64,000 nt of DNA, taken from contig CAYUQU010000005.1 in the NCBI GenBank assembly GCA_964447015.1, forward strand, positions 1-64,000, given 5' to 3'. The position numbers were made by a program, and so were the translations under genes. This document shows, piece by piece, positions 1-9,300 of this stretch (position 1 is the stretch's first letter; every line of letters starts with the position of its first letter). The DNA comes from Wandonia sp964447015 (GTDB lineage: Bacteria > Bacteroidota > Bacteroidia > Flavobacteriales_D > Crocinitomicaceae). The notes under the pieces are model-generated. The model ran no database searches. It had not been told where the DNA came from and was given only the letters and a program-made list of their open reading frames with translations.

Positions 1-1370
1 ACGTGTCCCATTACAGTAACAATTGGAGAACGAGGAAGTAAATCTTCTTCTTTATCTTCAACTGTTGCAATAGCATCTTGTACTTCAGCACTCACAAATT
101 CAACTTCAAAGCCAAACTCATCAGCTACAATAGAAATTGTTTCTGCATCTAAGCGTTGGTTGATTGAAACGAAGATTCCAAGCGACATACAAGCCGAAAT
201 AACTTGTGTCGGTTGAACATCCATCATCGAAGCTAATTCAGAAACGGAAACAAACTCAGTAAGTTTTAAGATTCCTGATTCTAACTCAGCTTCCATTGCT
301 TCACGCTCACGCTTAGTTGCGCGTTCGTCACGCTTAGAACGTCTTATTTTAGAGGCTTTCGATTTTCCAGCTCCGGAAAGTCGCGCCAATGTTTCTTTAA
401 TTTCTTTTTGGATATCTTCTTCAGAAACTTGTGGTTTTACAACCATTTTTTTCTGAACGTTTGATTTTCCTTTAGTTACCTGTGCACCACCACCTGAAGG
501 AGCGTTAGGAGCAGATTGTCCTCCACCACCTGGTCGATCAACATTAACTTTCTTGATGCGCTTGCGCTTCTTTTTGTCGTCTTTATCTTTGTTAAGATCA
601 ACTTTAACTCTTGGTCGTTCAACCGGAAGTTCAATTTTCCCAACAACTGTAGGACCAGAAAGCTTATTGAAGGTCGTCTTGATGTGTTCAACCTTTACAG
701 GCTCTTTCTTCTCAGGTTCCTCTTGCTTTTTCTCTTCAGGCGCTTCTTCCTTCTTCTTTTCAGCAGGTTTCTCTGCTTCTTTTTCCTTAGCAACAGGAGC
801 ACTCTTCTCTTTCTCTTTTTCTTTCTCTGGCTTCTTTTTCTTATCAGGGCGCGTCTTCGTATTGATTTTATCCAAATCAATTTTTCCAACAACAGATACT
901 CTCACTTCTCCCTCAGCCTTTGGCTTCTCTTCTTTTACAGGTTCTTCTGAAACAGGTTCTTCCGGTGCTTTTTCTTCTTCAGCTACTGGCTCTTCCTTTT
1001 TAGTTTCTTTCGGAACTTCTTCTTCAGCTACTGGTTTTGGTTTGTTTTCAACCAAAGGGGCTTTTAAAGCTTCGAGGCTAATTTCTACATCATCATCAGT
1101 ATCTTCTTCAACTGATTCTGTTTCTTTAGCGTCACGAATGGAAATAGTTTCCTTTCTTTCTTTAACCATTGAGGCTTGCTTTGACTTTTCTTTAACAGAT
1201 TGGTCAGCGGCAAACTGGTTGGAAAGCAACTCATACGCGTGGTCTTCTAACTTCGTATTCGGGTTTGAATCAATTTCAACTCCTTTACTAGAAAGAAAAT
1301 CTACGATGGTCGTTATACCAACATTTAGCTCCTTGGCTACTTTACTTAATCTTAATACTTTTCCGGCCAT
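1..1370 (-). CDS. infB: Translation initiation factor IF-2, N-terminal part (cut by window edge)
   Basis: IF-2 delivers initiator tRNA to the 30S subunit and promotes subunit joining. About 456 codons are visible, from ATG at 1370 to the left edge, where the reading ends in TVMGHV, the first residues of the G1 motif of the GTPase domain. Residues 1-55 form an IF2_N-like helical domain (MAGKVLRLSKVAKELNV). Residues about 60-330 are a Lys/Glu/Pro-rich low-complexity linker. Residues about 375-432 form a second IF2_N-like domain. The GTPase and C-terminal domains lie outside the window. It is the last gene of rimP-nusA-infB, 75 bp after nusA. The biased composition creates long antisense open frames that are not genes. 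Confidence 0.96.
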   Translation of the reverse strand, partial: MAGKVLRLSKVAKELNVGITTIVDFLSSKGVEIDSNPNTKLEDHAYELLSNQFAADQSVKEKSKQASMVKERKETISIRDAKETESVEEDTDDDVEISLEALKAPLVENKPKPVAEEEVPKETKKEEPVAEEEKAPEEPVSEEPVKEEKPKAEGEVRVSVVGKIDLDKINTKTRPDKKKKPEKEKEKEKSAPVAKEKEAEKPAEKKKEEAPEEKKQEEPEKKEPVKVEHIKTTFNKLSGPTVVGKIELPVERPRVKVDLNKDKDDKKKRKRIKKVNVDRPGGGGQSAPNAPSGGGAQVTKGKSNVQKKMVVKPQVSEEDIQKEIKETLARLSGAGKSKASKIRRSKRDERATKREREAMEAELESGILKLTEFVSVSELASMMDVQPTQVISACMSLGIFVSINQRLDAETISIVADEFGFEVEFVSAEVQDAIATVEDKEEDLLPRSPIVTVMGH

Positions 1371-1445
1371 AAAAACGTCCTTCAATTACTTTTTTGTGTG
1401 TGTCACACTCTTGTTTTGGTGATAAAGGTAACGGGGTTAAACGAA

Positions 1446-2681
1446 TTATTCAAATTCTGAACGAAGAATTCTCATAACTTCTTTTACCGTCTCTTCCTCT
1501 AAATCAGTTCTATTCACAAGTTCTGACACCTCTAATTCTAATACTGATTTTGCTGAATCACAGCCAATTGACTTCAATTCATCCAAAATCCAGCTGTCGA
1601 TTTCATCTGCAAATTCTTCCAAATCTACATCTTCCACGTCTTCAGCTCCTTCTCTATATACGTCAATCTCATAACCTGTCAGCTTACCTGCAAGTTTGAT
1701 ATTGTGTCCACCACGTCCAATTGCCAATGAAACCTGGTCTGGCTTCAAGTACACATTTGCACGGCTTTCTTCTTCCAACAATTCTACCGAAGATATTTTT
1801 GCTGGAGAAAGTGCACGCTGAATGAACAAAATCGGGTTATTTGTGTAATTAATTACATCAATATTCTCATTTCTCAACTCGCGTACAATTCCGTGAATAC
1901 GTGCACCTTTCATTCCCACACAAGCCCCAACAGGATCGATGCGGTCATCATAAGATTCTACAGCTACTTTAGCTCTTTCTCCTGGCTCACGTACAATTTT
2001 CTTGATTGTGATCAATCCGTCAAATACTTCAGGAACTTCAAGTTCGAACAAACGCTCAAGGAATTCTGGAGCTGTTCTTGAAAGGATAATCACTGGACTG
2101 CTGTTACGCATATCCACTTTCGCCACAACTGCGCGAATAGTTTCTCCTTTTTTGAAGTAATCAGAAGGTATTTGCTCTGATTTAGGTAGAATTAATTCAT
2201 TACCTTCATCATCAAGAATAAGCACTTCTTTTTTCCATACTTGGTAAACTTCACCTGTAACGATTTCACCAATTCTCTCCTTGTACTTGGCGTAGATATG
2301 ATCTTTCTCCAACTCAAGGATACGTGAAATCAAGTTTTGACGAAGAGAAAGAATGTTACGACGTCCAAAGTCCAAAAACTTCAGCTCTTCAGTAACTTCC
2401 TCACCTACTTCAAAATCAGGTTCAATTTTAATTGCATCTGAATAAGCGATTTCCGTATTAGGGTCCTCTACTTCACCATCAGGTACAATTTCACGGTTCA
2501 TCCAGATTTCCAAATCGCCTTTATCAATATTGATAATGACATCGATATGGTCATCTGTTCCATACTTTTTGCGCAACATCGAGCGGAAGACATCTTCCAA
2601 CACGTTCATCATCGTTACGCGATCAATACTTTTGAATTCTTTGAATTCCGAAAACGATTCTATCAAATTTAAGCTATCCAT
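1446..2681 (-). CDS. nusA: Transcription termination/antitermination factor NusA
   Basis: NusA binds RNA polymerase and modulates pausing, intrinsic termination and antitermination. The 411-residue protein has the expected order: an N-terminal polymerase-binding domain (about 1-125), an S1 domain (about 135-200, beginning GEIVTGEVYQVW), two KH domains (about 205-345, with GRGGHNIKLAGKLTGYEIDV in the second), an acidic linker and a short helical C-terminal module. It sits 7 bp after rimP and 75 bp before infB, the conserved bacterial order. It lacks the long duplicated acidic repeats of the gammaproteobacterial protein. The leader hairpin upstream of rimP is a candidate autoregulatory target. 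Confidence 0.97.
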   Translation of the reverse strand: MDSLNLIESFSEFKEFKSIDRVTMMNVLEDVFRSMLRKKYGTDDHIDVIINIDKGDLEIWMNREIVPDGEVEDPNTEIAYSDAIKIEPDFEVGEEVTEELKFLDFGRRNILSLRQNLISRILELEKDHIYAKYKERIGEIVTGEVYQVWKKEVLILDDEGNELILPKSEQIPSDYFKKGETIRAVVAKVDMRNSSPVIILSRTAPEFLERLFELEVPEVFDGLITIKKIVREPGERAKVAVESYDDRIDPVGACVGMKGARIHGIVRELRNENIDVINYTNNPILFIQRALSPAKISSVELLEEESRANVYLKPDQVSLAIGRGGHNIKLAGKLTGYEIDVYREGAEDVEDVDLEEFADEIDSWILDELKSIGCDSAKSVLELEVSELVNRTDLEEETVKEVMRILRSEFE

Positions 2682-2688
2682 TGCTTAA

Positions 2689-3165
2689 TTATTTAAATGA
2701 AATAACAACTTTTGCTTCCTGTATCTGAGCATATTTTAATGGAATATCTTCCACAATCAACTCTTTTTTCTTTTTACCTTCAATTTTTTCCTTGCGACTT
2801 GTCTGCAACACAATTCCTTCTTCGTCTGCACTAGTCAACAACCCCTCAATTTTATCTCCTTCTTCTGTTTTAACCTTCAATTCACGTCCAATATTTTTTG
2901 GATATTGGCGAATTACTCGAAGTGGTTTGTCTAAACCAGCAGAGGAAACTGAGAGCTCAAAATCTTCTTCTTCGCGATCTAGATTGTGCTCGATGTTTCT
3001 AGAAACACGCACACAATCGGTGATAGACACATTTCCAATTTCCGAATCGATTTCCATTCTAATCTCATTCGTTTCGCTGATGCGCAACTCAACAATAAAT
3101 AGACCTTTGTCTATCTCTGCCATTCGTTCTTCCGCTAGTGCGATTATATTGTCTCTGTCTAACAT
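2689..3165 (-). CDS. rimP: Ribosome maturation factor RimP
   Basis: RimP assists 30S subunit maturation. The 158-residue protein shows the two-domain RimP pattern: an alpha/beta N-terminal domain ending near the conserved LDREEEDFELSVSSAGLDKP segment (about 70-95) and a C-terminal SH3-like barrel (about 95-158). It is the first gene of the rimP-nusA-infB operon. There is no Shine-Dalgarno sequence; the 14 nt between the leader hairpin and the ATG are A/T-rich, as is usual in Bacteroidota. Confidence 0.95.
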   Translation of the reverse strand: MLDRDNIIALAEERMAEIDKGLFIVELRISETNEIRMEIDSEIGNVSITDCVRVSRNIEHNLDREEEDFELSVSSAGLDKPLRVIRQYPKNIGRELKVKTEEGDKIEGLLTSADEEGIVLQTSRKEKIEGKKKKELIVEDIPLKYAQIQEAKVVISFK

Positions 3166-3179
3166 TTATTTCAATAAAA

Positions 3180-3199
3180 GAGGGGACTTTCGTCCCCTC
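3180..3199 (-). terminator. Terminator-like hairpin in the rimP-nusA-infB leader
   Basis: Read on the minus strand, this is GAGGGGAC-GAAA-GTCCCCTC, a perfect 8-bp stem closed by a GNRA tetraloop and followed at once by TTTTATT. It lies between the predicted promoter (3229-3260) and the rimP ATG (3165). It therefore has the form of an intrinsic terminator or attenuator inside the leader, rather than at the end of an upstream gene. Confidence 0.7.
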
Positions 3200-3228
3200 A
3201 TTCGCGTCAAATAATACAATTGATGGTG

Positions 3229-3260
3229 CAAATATAGTTAATTATTTGAAAATGACAAAA
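3229..3260 (-). promoter_or_regulatory. Promoter of rimP-nusA-infB
   Basis: On the minus strand, TTTTG (3260-3256), a 19-nt spacer and TATATTTG (3236-3229) match the Bacteroidota -33/-7 consensus with ideal spacing. The predicted start is near 3225, giving a leader of about 60 nt that contains the hairpin at 3180-3199. Confidence 0.75.
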
Positions 3261-3354
3261 AATGAGTTGGAAAATAATTTTTAGGTTTCAGTTTTGTGTA
3301 TGATGAATTCTAAATATTACGCCTAATTTTCCGAATATAATCCGAATATTCCGT

Positions 3355-4113
3355 CTACTTATTCATCACTTCAAACAAAACTGGTCGTGAAGGCGCTGCG
3401 TCATTATCGAAAGGAGCTACTTGTAAATTCAGGTAATAGCGCCCGTCTTTGACATTCTCTGGAACATAGATGAGTTCGGTAATGGTACTGTCCATTCGTG
3501 GATTAGCAGGATATTGCCAAAAACGATGATGAAAGTCAAGTACTCCACCATCCACTTCTCTATCTACACTCGGCAAGTCAACTAAAAGATGCTTGACACC
3601 CAGTTCCACAAGATAGTCTGCAATTTCTGCCTCAAAATAGGGTGGGTTTGTACCCGAATATACTATGGATTGTTTCTCAACTGGGTTAGGCAAAGTCCGA
3701 ATAATCAGTGCTTCAGATTTAATTTCACCCAATTGGCGAATTTGATCCAAGGTGATAACCTCATCTATAACACCATCAGTATCATTCGTTCGTTTCTGGG
3801 GTTGCACAGTGATAAGCTGCGCTTCAAACCAAAATTCACGCAGAAATTTGTTTACACTTAAATGCTCAAGACTGATATGCCCCGCACATTCGGTATGCGT
3901 TCCGTGTCCATGAGGATTAAAGAAAATATTCCTGAAATTCACTCCGCCTCCCTCAGCAACCGACCCCACAAACCCATGCGCACGAACTGGCTCAAAAACG
4001 GGTAAATCCACATACCATGCTCTAGGATTAGTTTCTTTGTTGGTCAATTCTATAGAAAGATCTATCCCCTTTGATGTATCAATAAATTTTTCTTCGTTGA
4101 TGTAAAGACGCAT
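3355..4113 (-). CDS. Cyclase / kynurenine formamidase-like metal-dependent hydrolase
   Basis: This 252-residue protein belongs to the cyclase family (PF04199-like), which includes arylformamidases and other metal-dependent amide or lactone hydrolases. The key motif is HGHGTHTECAGH at about residues 68-79, a variant of the family HxGTHxDxPxH metal site with Glu-Cys where Asp is usual. A C-terminal DFHHRFW segment supplies further histidines. No signal peptide is seen, so it is probably cytoplasmic. It stands alone between the rimP operon and sod, with no other tryptophan-catabolism genes nearby, so the substrate cannot be assigned. Confidence 0.8.
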   Translation of the reverse strand: MRLYINEEKFIDTSKGIDLSIELTNKETNPRAWYVDLPVFEPVRAHGFVGSVAEGGGVNFRNIFFNPHGHGTHTECAGHISLEHLSVNKFLREFWFEAQLITVQPQKRTNDTDGVIDEVITLDQIRQLGEIKSEALIIRTLPNPVEKQSIVYSGTNPPYFEAEIADYLVELGVKHLLVDLPSVDREVDGGVLDFHHRFWQYPANPRMDSTITELIYVPENVKDGRYYLNLQVAPFDNDAAPSRPVLFEVMNK

Positions 4114-4160
4114 GGTGTTTTGATTTGAGGATAAAAATAGTTAAAAATAAAAAGACTAAA

Positions 4161-4275
4161 AGATTCAAGACCTTAAGATTTTAAGACATGAGACGTTTTT
4201 AAAGTCTAATATCTAAAATCCTAAGGTCAACTAATTATCCTTTAAAACCCATACAGGTCTTGCAGTCTTGAATCT
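4161..4275. repeat. Nested imperfect inverted repeats between sod and the cyclase gene
   Basis: The outer arms are AGATTCAAGAC (4161-4171) and GTCTTGAATCT (4265-4275), a perfect 11-bp match. Inside, the segment from 4169 (GACCTTAAGATTTTAA) pairs with 4213-4228 (CTAAAATCCTAAGGTC) with two mismatches. Variants of AAGATTCAAGAC / CTTGAATCTTG recur through the gap. It could fold into a long AT-rich hairpin after sod. No gene is seen here. Confidence 0.6.
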
Positions 4276-4296
4276 TGTAGTCTTGAGTCTAATCCC

Positions 4297-4896
4297 CTAT
4301 TTCGCAGCTGCGTATCGCTTCGCCATTTCAGTCCAATTAATCACATTGAAAAATGCATTAATATAATCTGGACGTCTATTTTGGTAATTCAAGTAATACG
4401 CATGTTCCCATACATCCAGTCCTAAGATTGGCATTCCTTGGCAACCTTCACCCATGATTGGGTTGTCTTGGTTGGCAGTTGAGCATACTTCTAATTTTCC
4501 GTTTGCTACACACAACCAAGCCCATCCTGAACCAAAACGTGTAGCTGCTGCTTTTGAGAATGCTTCTTTGAATGCGTCGAAAGAACCGAAAGCACTGTTT
4601 ATTGCATCAGCAAGTTCTCCTGAAGGCTGACCACCACCATTTGGTGACATTACTTCCCAAAACAACGAGTGATTGTAAAACCCGCCACCATTGTTTCGAA
4701 CAGCTGGTTTGTCCTTACAGTTCTTTAAGATTTCTTCTATTGATTTTCCCTCTAACTCAGTTCCTGCAATTGCTGCATTAAGATTTGTCGTGTAACCTGC
4801 ATGGTGCTTTCCGTGGTGAATTTCCATGGTTTTTGCATCTATATGTGGCTCAAGCGCATCGTGAGAGTAAGGTAATTTTGGCAATTCGAATGACAT
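4297..4896 (-). CDS. Superoxide dismutase, Mn-type or cambialistic
   Basis: It converts superoxide to hydrogen peroxide and oxygen. At 199 residues it has normal Fe/Mn-SOD length. Metal ligands are visible: His27 (EIHHGKHH), the NHSLFW histidine and the Asp and His of LDVWEHAYYLNYQNRRPDY. The GGG before FYNHSLFW and the Gln in CSTANQDNP follow the manganese-type pattern rather than the iron-type one, so Mn or dual metal use is inferred. No signal peptide is present, which suggests a cytoplasmic enzyme. A -7 box lies 28 bp upstream. Confidence 0.95.
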   Translation of the reverse strand: MSFELPKLPYSHDALEPHIDAKTMEIHHGKHHAGYTTNLNAAIAGTELEGKSIEEILKNCKDKPAVRNNGGGFYNHSLFWEVMSPNGGGQPSGELADAINSAFGSFDAFKEAFSKAAATRFGSGWAWLCVANGKLEVCSTANQDNPIMGEGCQGMPILGLDVWEHAYYLNYQNRRPDYINAFFNVINWTEMAKRYAAAK

Positions 4897-4924
4897 AATA
4901 TATATTTTTTAGTGTTTGTTTCCC

Positions 4925-4932
4925 CAAATTTA
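4925..4932 (-). promoter_or_regulatory. -7 box upstream of sod
   Basis: TAAATTTG on the minus strand matches TAnnTTTG and lies 28 nt before the sod ATG. No clear -33 TTG is found at 19 nt, so this is a partial match. Confidence 0.45.
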
Positions 4933-4988
4933 ACAATTCTAAAATGGAGTAGAGAATGAAATTGGTAAAAAATTCATTGTTACCCGAT

Positions 4989-5030
4989 AATTGGTGTAGG
5001 GACGCACGGCCGTGCGTCCCTACACCAATT
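4989..5030. repeat. 42-bp perfect palindrome with GTAGGGACGCAC arms
   Basis: Each half is 21 bp, and the first half begins AATTGGTGTAGGGACGCACG. The centre is GGCC at 5008-5011. It abuts the stop codon of the amidohydrolase gene (5030-5032) and lies between it and sod, both on the minus strand. It shares the TGTAGGG...CCCTACA frame with a second palindrome at 58868-58913. It may act as a transcription terminator, a REP-like mobile palindrome, or both. Confidence 0.9.
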
Positions 5031-6343
5031 TATTCTGCTTCGTATTTTGCTTTATACTTATCGTACAATTGCTGTTGTCTGTTCGTTAAATCCATAAAGC
5101 GACCATCGATTAACGCTGTCGTCAACTGATTTCCTGACATGTCAAGTGCGTCGCCTTTGGAAACAAACAATGTGGCTTGCTTGCCTTCTTCGACAGAACC
5201 GTACATTTTGTCCATTCCCATAATTTTGGCAGAATTGAGCGAAATTGCAGCAACTGCTTGTTCATTTGTCAATCCAAACGTTCTCGCTGTACCTGCTAAA
5301 AAGGCGATGTTGCGCGCATTCATCGCTTCCATGTCTCCTTCGTTCTGCAAACAGTATTGAACGCCTGCTTTTTGTAACAGGTAAGGCAATTTAAATGGCA
5401 GGTGAATGTCGTCTGCTTCTCCCTGTGGTAAATCGTGTACACGGCCTAACATAACAGGAATCTTAGCGTCTTTGAGTTGCGCTGTAATCAAGTGACTGTC
5501 GTAACCGCCTACGATAACAGGGTGCTTAATTCCAAATTCTTTTGCAAAATCAATTATATCCAACATTTCCTGAATCTGATTGGCGTGAATGTAAAGTCGT
5601 TGATTGCCACTAAACAGGTTTTTCATTGACTCGTAGCGCAAATCTAACTTTCGATTCTTGTCCTTGTTGTCGCTGTATGCTTTTGCTGCTTTGAAAAATT
5701 GTTTAACCGCAGTATGTTCGTCACTGTACTTTTCGTTTGCTTTAATCTCGCGCCATCCTTTATGGATGAAACGCGGCCAGTTCAAGTGAATTCCATTGTC
5801 TTTTGACAAAACGGCATCTTCCCAATTCCAACCATCCAAGTGAAATACTGAAGAAGCACCAGAAATAACACCTCCTCTTGGGGTAGCTTGAGCAAATAAC
5901 ACTCCATTTGTTCGCACAGTTGCAATCACTGATGACTCGACGTTAAATGCGATTAAGGAACGAACATGTGGGTTGTAATCACCTACTTCATAGAAATCTC
6001 TTGTAGCTCGAACGGCATCGATTTCTGTTAAACCCAAAGTCGAATTTGGAGCGAAAAAACCTGGGTAGATGTGTTGTCCACTTGCATTGATAATGGTATC
6101 GTATTCGCTTTTATCCAAGGTGTACGCCAATGCGTTTTTTACAAGAATGATCTTGCCATTTTCTACTCCAACGTAGCTTTTTTCTATCACCATTCCGTTC
6201 CCCACATGCAGGGTGCCATTTTCTATCAAAATTTTACCTTTAAAAGGTACAGATGGTGCTTGAGCGGTGAATTGAAAAACTACCGCAAGCAAGCTCAACA
6301 AGCTGATTGTGCGAATTATTCTAGTGTACATGATCTGTTTCAT
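5030..6343 (-). CDS. Secreted amidohydrolase-like protein lacking the metal-binding HxH
   Basis: It has the imidazolonepropionase/dihydroorotase-like fold pattern. An N-terminal signal peptide (MYTRIIRTISLLSLLAVVFQ, ending near AQA) is followed by a small beta domain, then the barrel, and a C-terminal stretch typical of the superfamily (LNSAKIMGMDKMYGSVEEGK). Where active enzymes have PGFIDxHxH this protein reads PGFFAPNSTLG, and the late catalytic Asp region reads QNEGD. It is therefore probably a non-catalytic paralogue. The start is ATG 6343 or 6331; both overlap the end of the upstream 1015-residue gene, so the two are translationally coupled. An in-frame extension to 6424 would have no signal peptide at its N-terminus. 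Confidence 0.85.
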   Translation of the reverse strand: MKQIMYTRIIRTISLLSLLAVVFQFTAQAPSVPFKGKILIENGTLHVGNGMVIEKSYVGVENGKIILVKNALAYTLDKSEYDTIINASGQHIYPGFFAPNSTLGLTEIDAVRATRDFYEVGDYNPHVRSLIAFNVESSVIATVRTNGVLFAQATPRGGVISGASSVFHLDGWNWEDAVLSKDNGIHLNWPRFIHKGWREIKANEKYSDEHTAVKQFFKAAKAYSDNKDKNRKLDLRYESMKNLFSGNQRLYIHANQIQEMLDIIDFAKEFGIKHPVIVGGYDSHLITAQLKDAKIPVMLGRVHDLPQGEADDIHLPFKLPYLLQKAGVQYCLQNEGDMEAMNARNIAFLAGTARTFGLTNEQAVAAISLNSAKIMGMDKMYGSVEEGKQATLFVSKGDALDMSGNQLTTALIDGRFMDLTNRQQQLYDKYKAKYEAE

Positions 6344-9300
6344 TTTCTTCGGTATCACAATGGTAATGAGGTTGCTTTTTGGTCTTGTAAGGCACTGCTT
6401 TTTCTCCCGCCTTAACTGCTTCAAGAATCAAGGAAACAATTCGAGAACGCTCGCTGTCATTACGCATATTTTCTTCTGATTGCTTTCTGATATCATAAAA
6501 CAAAATTCCATCAATAAATGTCTGCTCTGCCTTCGCATTAACAGAAAGAGGGTTGTCTGACCAGACTACGATATCTGCATCTTTGCCGACTTTCAAACTT
6601 CCCATGCGATCATCAAGGTGAAGTAATTTGGCTGGATTCAAGGTCACTAATTTCCACGCGTCGTTTGGTGACATAGCTCCATACTTCAACGATTTCGCCG
6701 CCTCTTGATTCAATCGACGTCCCATTTCGGCATCGTCAGAATTGATTGCTGTAACCACTCCTTGTTCATTCAATAAACTTGCATTATGTGGAATTGCGTC
6801 AATCACTTCGTATTTGTATGCCCACCAGTCGGCGAAAGTTGAACCACCTGCTCCGTGCTCACGCATTTTATCAGCTAATTTATATCCTTCCAAAATGTGC
6901 GTAAATGTGTTTAGCGTGAAGCCCATACTGTCAGCCACTTTCATCAGCATGTTGATTTCACTTTGCACATAAGAGTGACAAGTAATGAAGCGCTCTCCTC
7001 GAAGAATCTCTGCAAGTACTTCCAATTCTATATCGCGCTTTTTGGTATCTGCTTCTCCTTTTTTCTTCTTTCCTGATGTTTCCATGTATGCTTTCGCACG
7101 ATAAAAGGCATCGTAATAAACCTGTTCCACTCCCATTCTAGTTTGCGGAAAGCGAATTGAATTGTAATCTCCCCAGTTAGCTTGCTTTACATTTTCACCT
7201 AGTGCAAACTTGATAAATTTAGGCGCATCATCTAGTAAAAGTCCTTCAGCATCATATCCCCACTTAAGTTTTATTATAGCCGATTGTCCTCCGATAGCAT
7301 TTGCCGAACCGTGTAATAATTGTGAACAGGTAACGCCGCCAGCCATTTGTCTGTAAATATTGATATCATCAGGATTAATTACATCGCCAATTGACACCTC
7401 AGCTGTAACCGACTGACCGCTTTCATTCACACCTTTAGAAATTCCGATATGCGAGTGCTCATCAATAATTCCTGCAGTAACTACTTTTCCTTTAGCGTCG
7501 ATTACCTTTGCTCCTCCAGGTACATTAATCGTTCCTTTACCTACAAATTTGATTTTTCCTTTTACAATCAATAAATCGCCGTTTTCAATAATTCCTTGAT
7601 CTTCTCCTGTCCAAATTGTGGCGTTTCTTATTAGGTAAGTGTCATGAGTCGGAATTGTATCTCGACCATAAGCTACATGTGGGAACCATAAATTCTGCAC
7701 ACTTGTGCTATCGGTTTTAGCTGCCGTTTCGCCATTCTTCTTTTCGTCTTTATGGGGCGTATTCTTTATCGCTGTCCAATTGACCCATTCGCCATTTGGC
7801 AACATCCCTGAACCTTCCATCGCGCCCAATTTTGGGTAAGTTTTTCCACTCAGCAATACTGCGCCACTGTAATTTGCGTCATTCAAATTGAATTGAAGTA
7901 CAATGTCTCTGTCGTCAAACTTAATCGTACATGCGATTTCAGTTGTGTCTTTTTCCTTCGGCTTGTAATCTGCACTTGGGTAAACTTTTGCATTCAATTT
8001 TGATTGCGAGCCACCAATTTTCAATGTGTAAAGTTTGGTTCCCAATTTAATGTTGTACGTTCCACGAATGTCATTGACTAAATTCTTTTTAATCAAATTT
8101 CTGTTGCCCAACTGCCAATTTTCAAGCAACTCAGCTTCTTTGTCTACAAACGGATTTGTTGAATAGATATTAAACGATGCCCACTTACCTGATTCAAGTG
8201 TGCCAATTTCTTTATCCATTGCAATTAGAGTCGCAGGGTAAGAAGTCAGTCCTTCTAACGCTTTTTGCCATGGTAAACCTTTGCTGATTATTTTGTGAAT
8301 TGCTTGCCAAAAATCTTTGTCTTTCTCAATCCCGTGAGTGGTTAAAGCAAAAGGAATGTTCTCTTTAAAGAAAAAATACGGATTGGCAGGTGCCATTTCC
8401 CAGTGTTTCAATTTACTTAACGGAATTTCTTTAGCGATGTAAGGATTGCTTACATCAATCGCGTCTGGGAATTTGAGGGGGAGAATATATTCATGTCCAG
8501 CTGCTTTAATCTCTGTCATTCGCTGATACTCATCACCACCACAAAATATGGCTGCTTGTACGTTAAATTCTTTGACAATTTTAGAAATTCTGAGTACTTC
8601 TAATTTGTCGTGAGCTTCAAAGAAAACTTTTGATTTCATTTGATTTGCTAACACTTCCATAGAAATATTCTTAGGACTTTTTCCTGAAGCTGCATACCAC
8701 TGCGCATCAATAAATGCCTGTTTTAACAAGGCAATCGCTCCCATTTGAGAGGAAGGATACGTTTGACGAGAAGAACCTTTGTGCAAACTGAAAAAAGCAG
8801 CAACGTCATTGTTCAGCGTTTTGTCTGCACTTGGAATGTTTCCAATGGCTACTAATGGAGCTGTACCACGCGAAATTCCGTCCATTAAGTGAGGAACTAC
8901 AAATCCAAAACCCAAAGCAGATAATTTTGCTTCGTCTTTGTTTTCGAAATCAAATAAATCTATCGCGCGCATTTCAGGGTGGATGCTCTCATTCCAATAA
9001 TAAGGCCCATTCTTTTCTGTGTCAAATTGAGGTGAGTACGGATTTCGTTTAGAATCACTTGGAGGTGCTTTCACTCCTAAATTTGAGTTCAATTCTACAA
9101 AAGCAGGAAAAATATATTCGCCATGAAATTCAAGTACCATGGCGCCATCTGGAAATTTTAATCCTTGACCTACTTTGGAAATTTTTCCATTTTCAATAAT
9201 CAAGTCGGCATTTTCTAATATTTGAGTGCTGCTCACAACCAAATTTACTCCTCTAATCCCAATAAATTCGGGCTTCGATTCTGCGACTCCATTTGTCGGG

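Noticed and set aside
516..1422. Long plus-strand open frames (144 and 289 codons) opposite infB
   Set aside because: They are antisense to the Lys/Glu-rich linker of IF-2, whose biased codons give long Ser/Phe-rich frames with no domain or signal; infB itself is the real gene.
4114..4296. tRNA or small RNA gene in the sod-cyclase gap
   Set aside because: No cloverleaf or T-loop (GTTCGA-type) sequence is found; the gap is explained by nested AT-rich inverted repeats.
6071..6415. Plus-strand 114-codon frame across the junction of the two amidohydrolase genes
   Set aside because: It is antisense to conserved coding sequence on both sides, has no plausible promoter, and its product has no recognisable motif.
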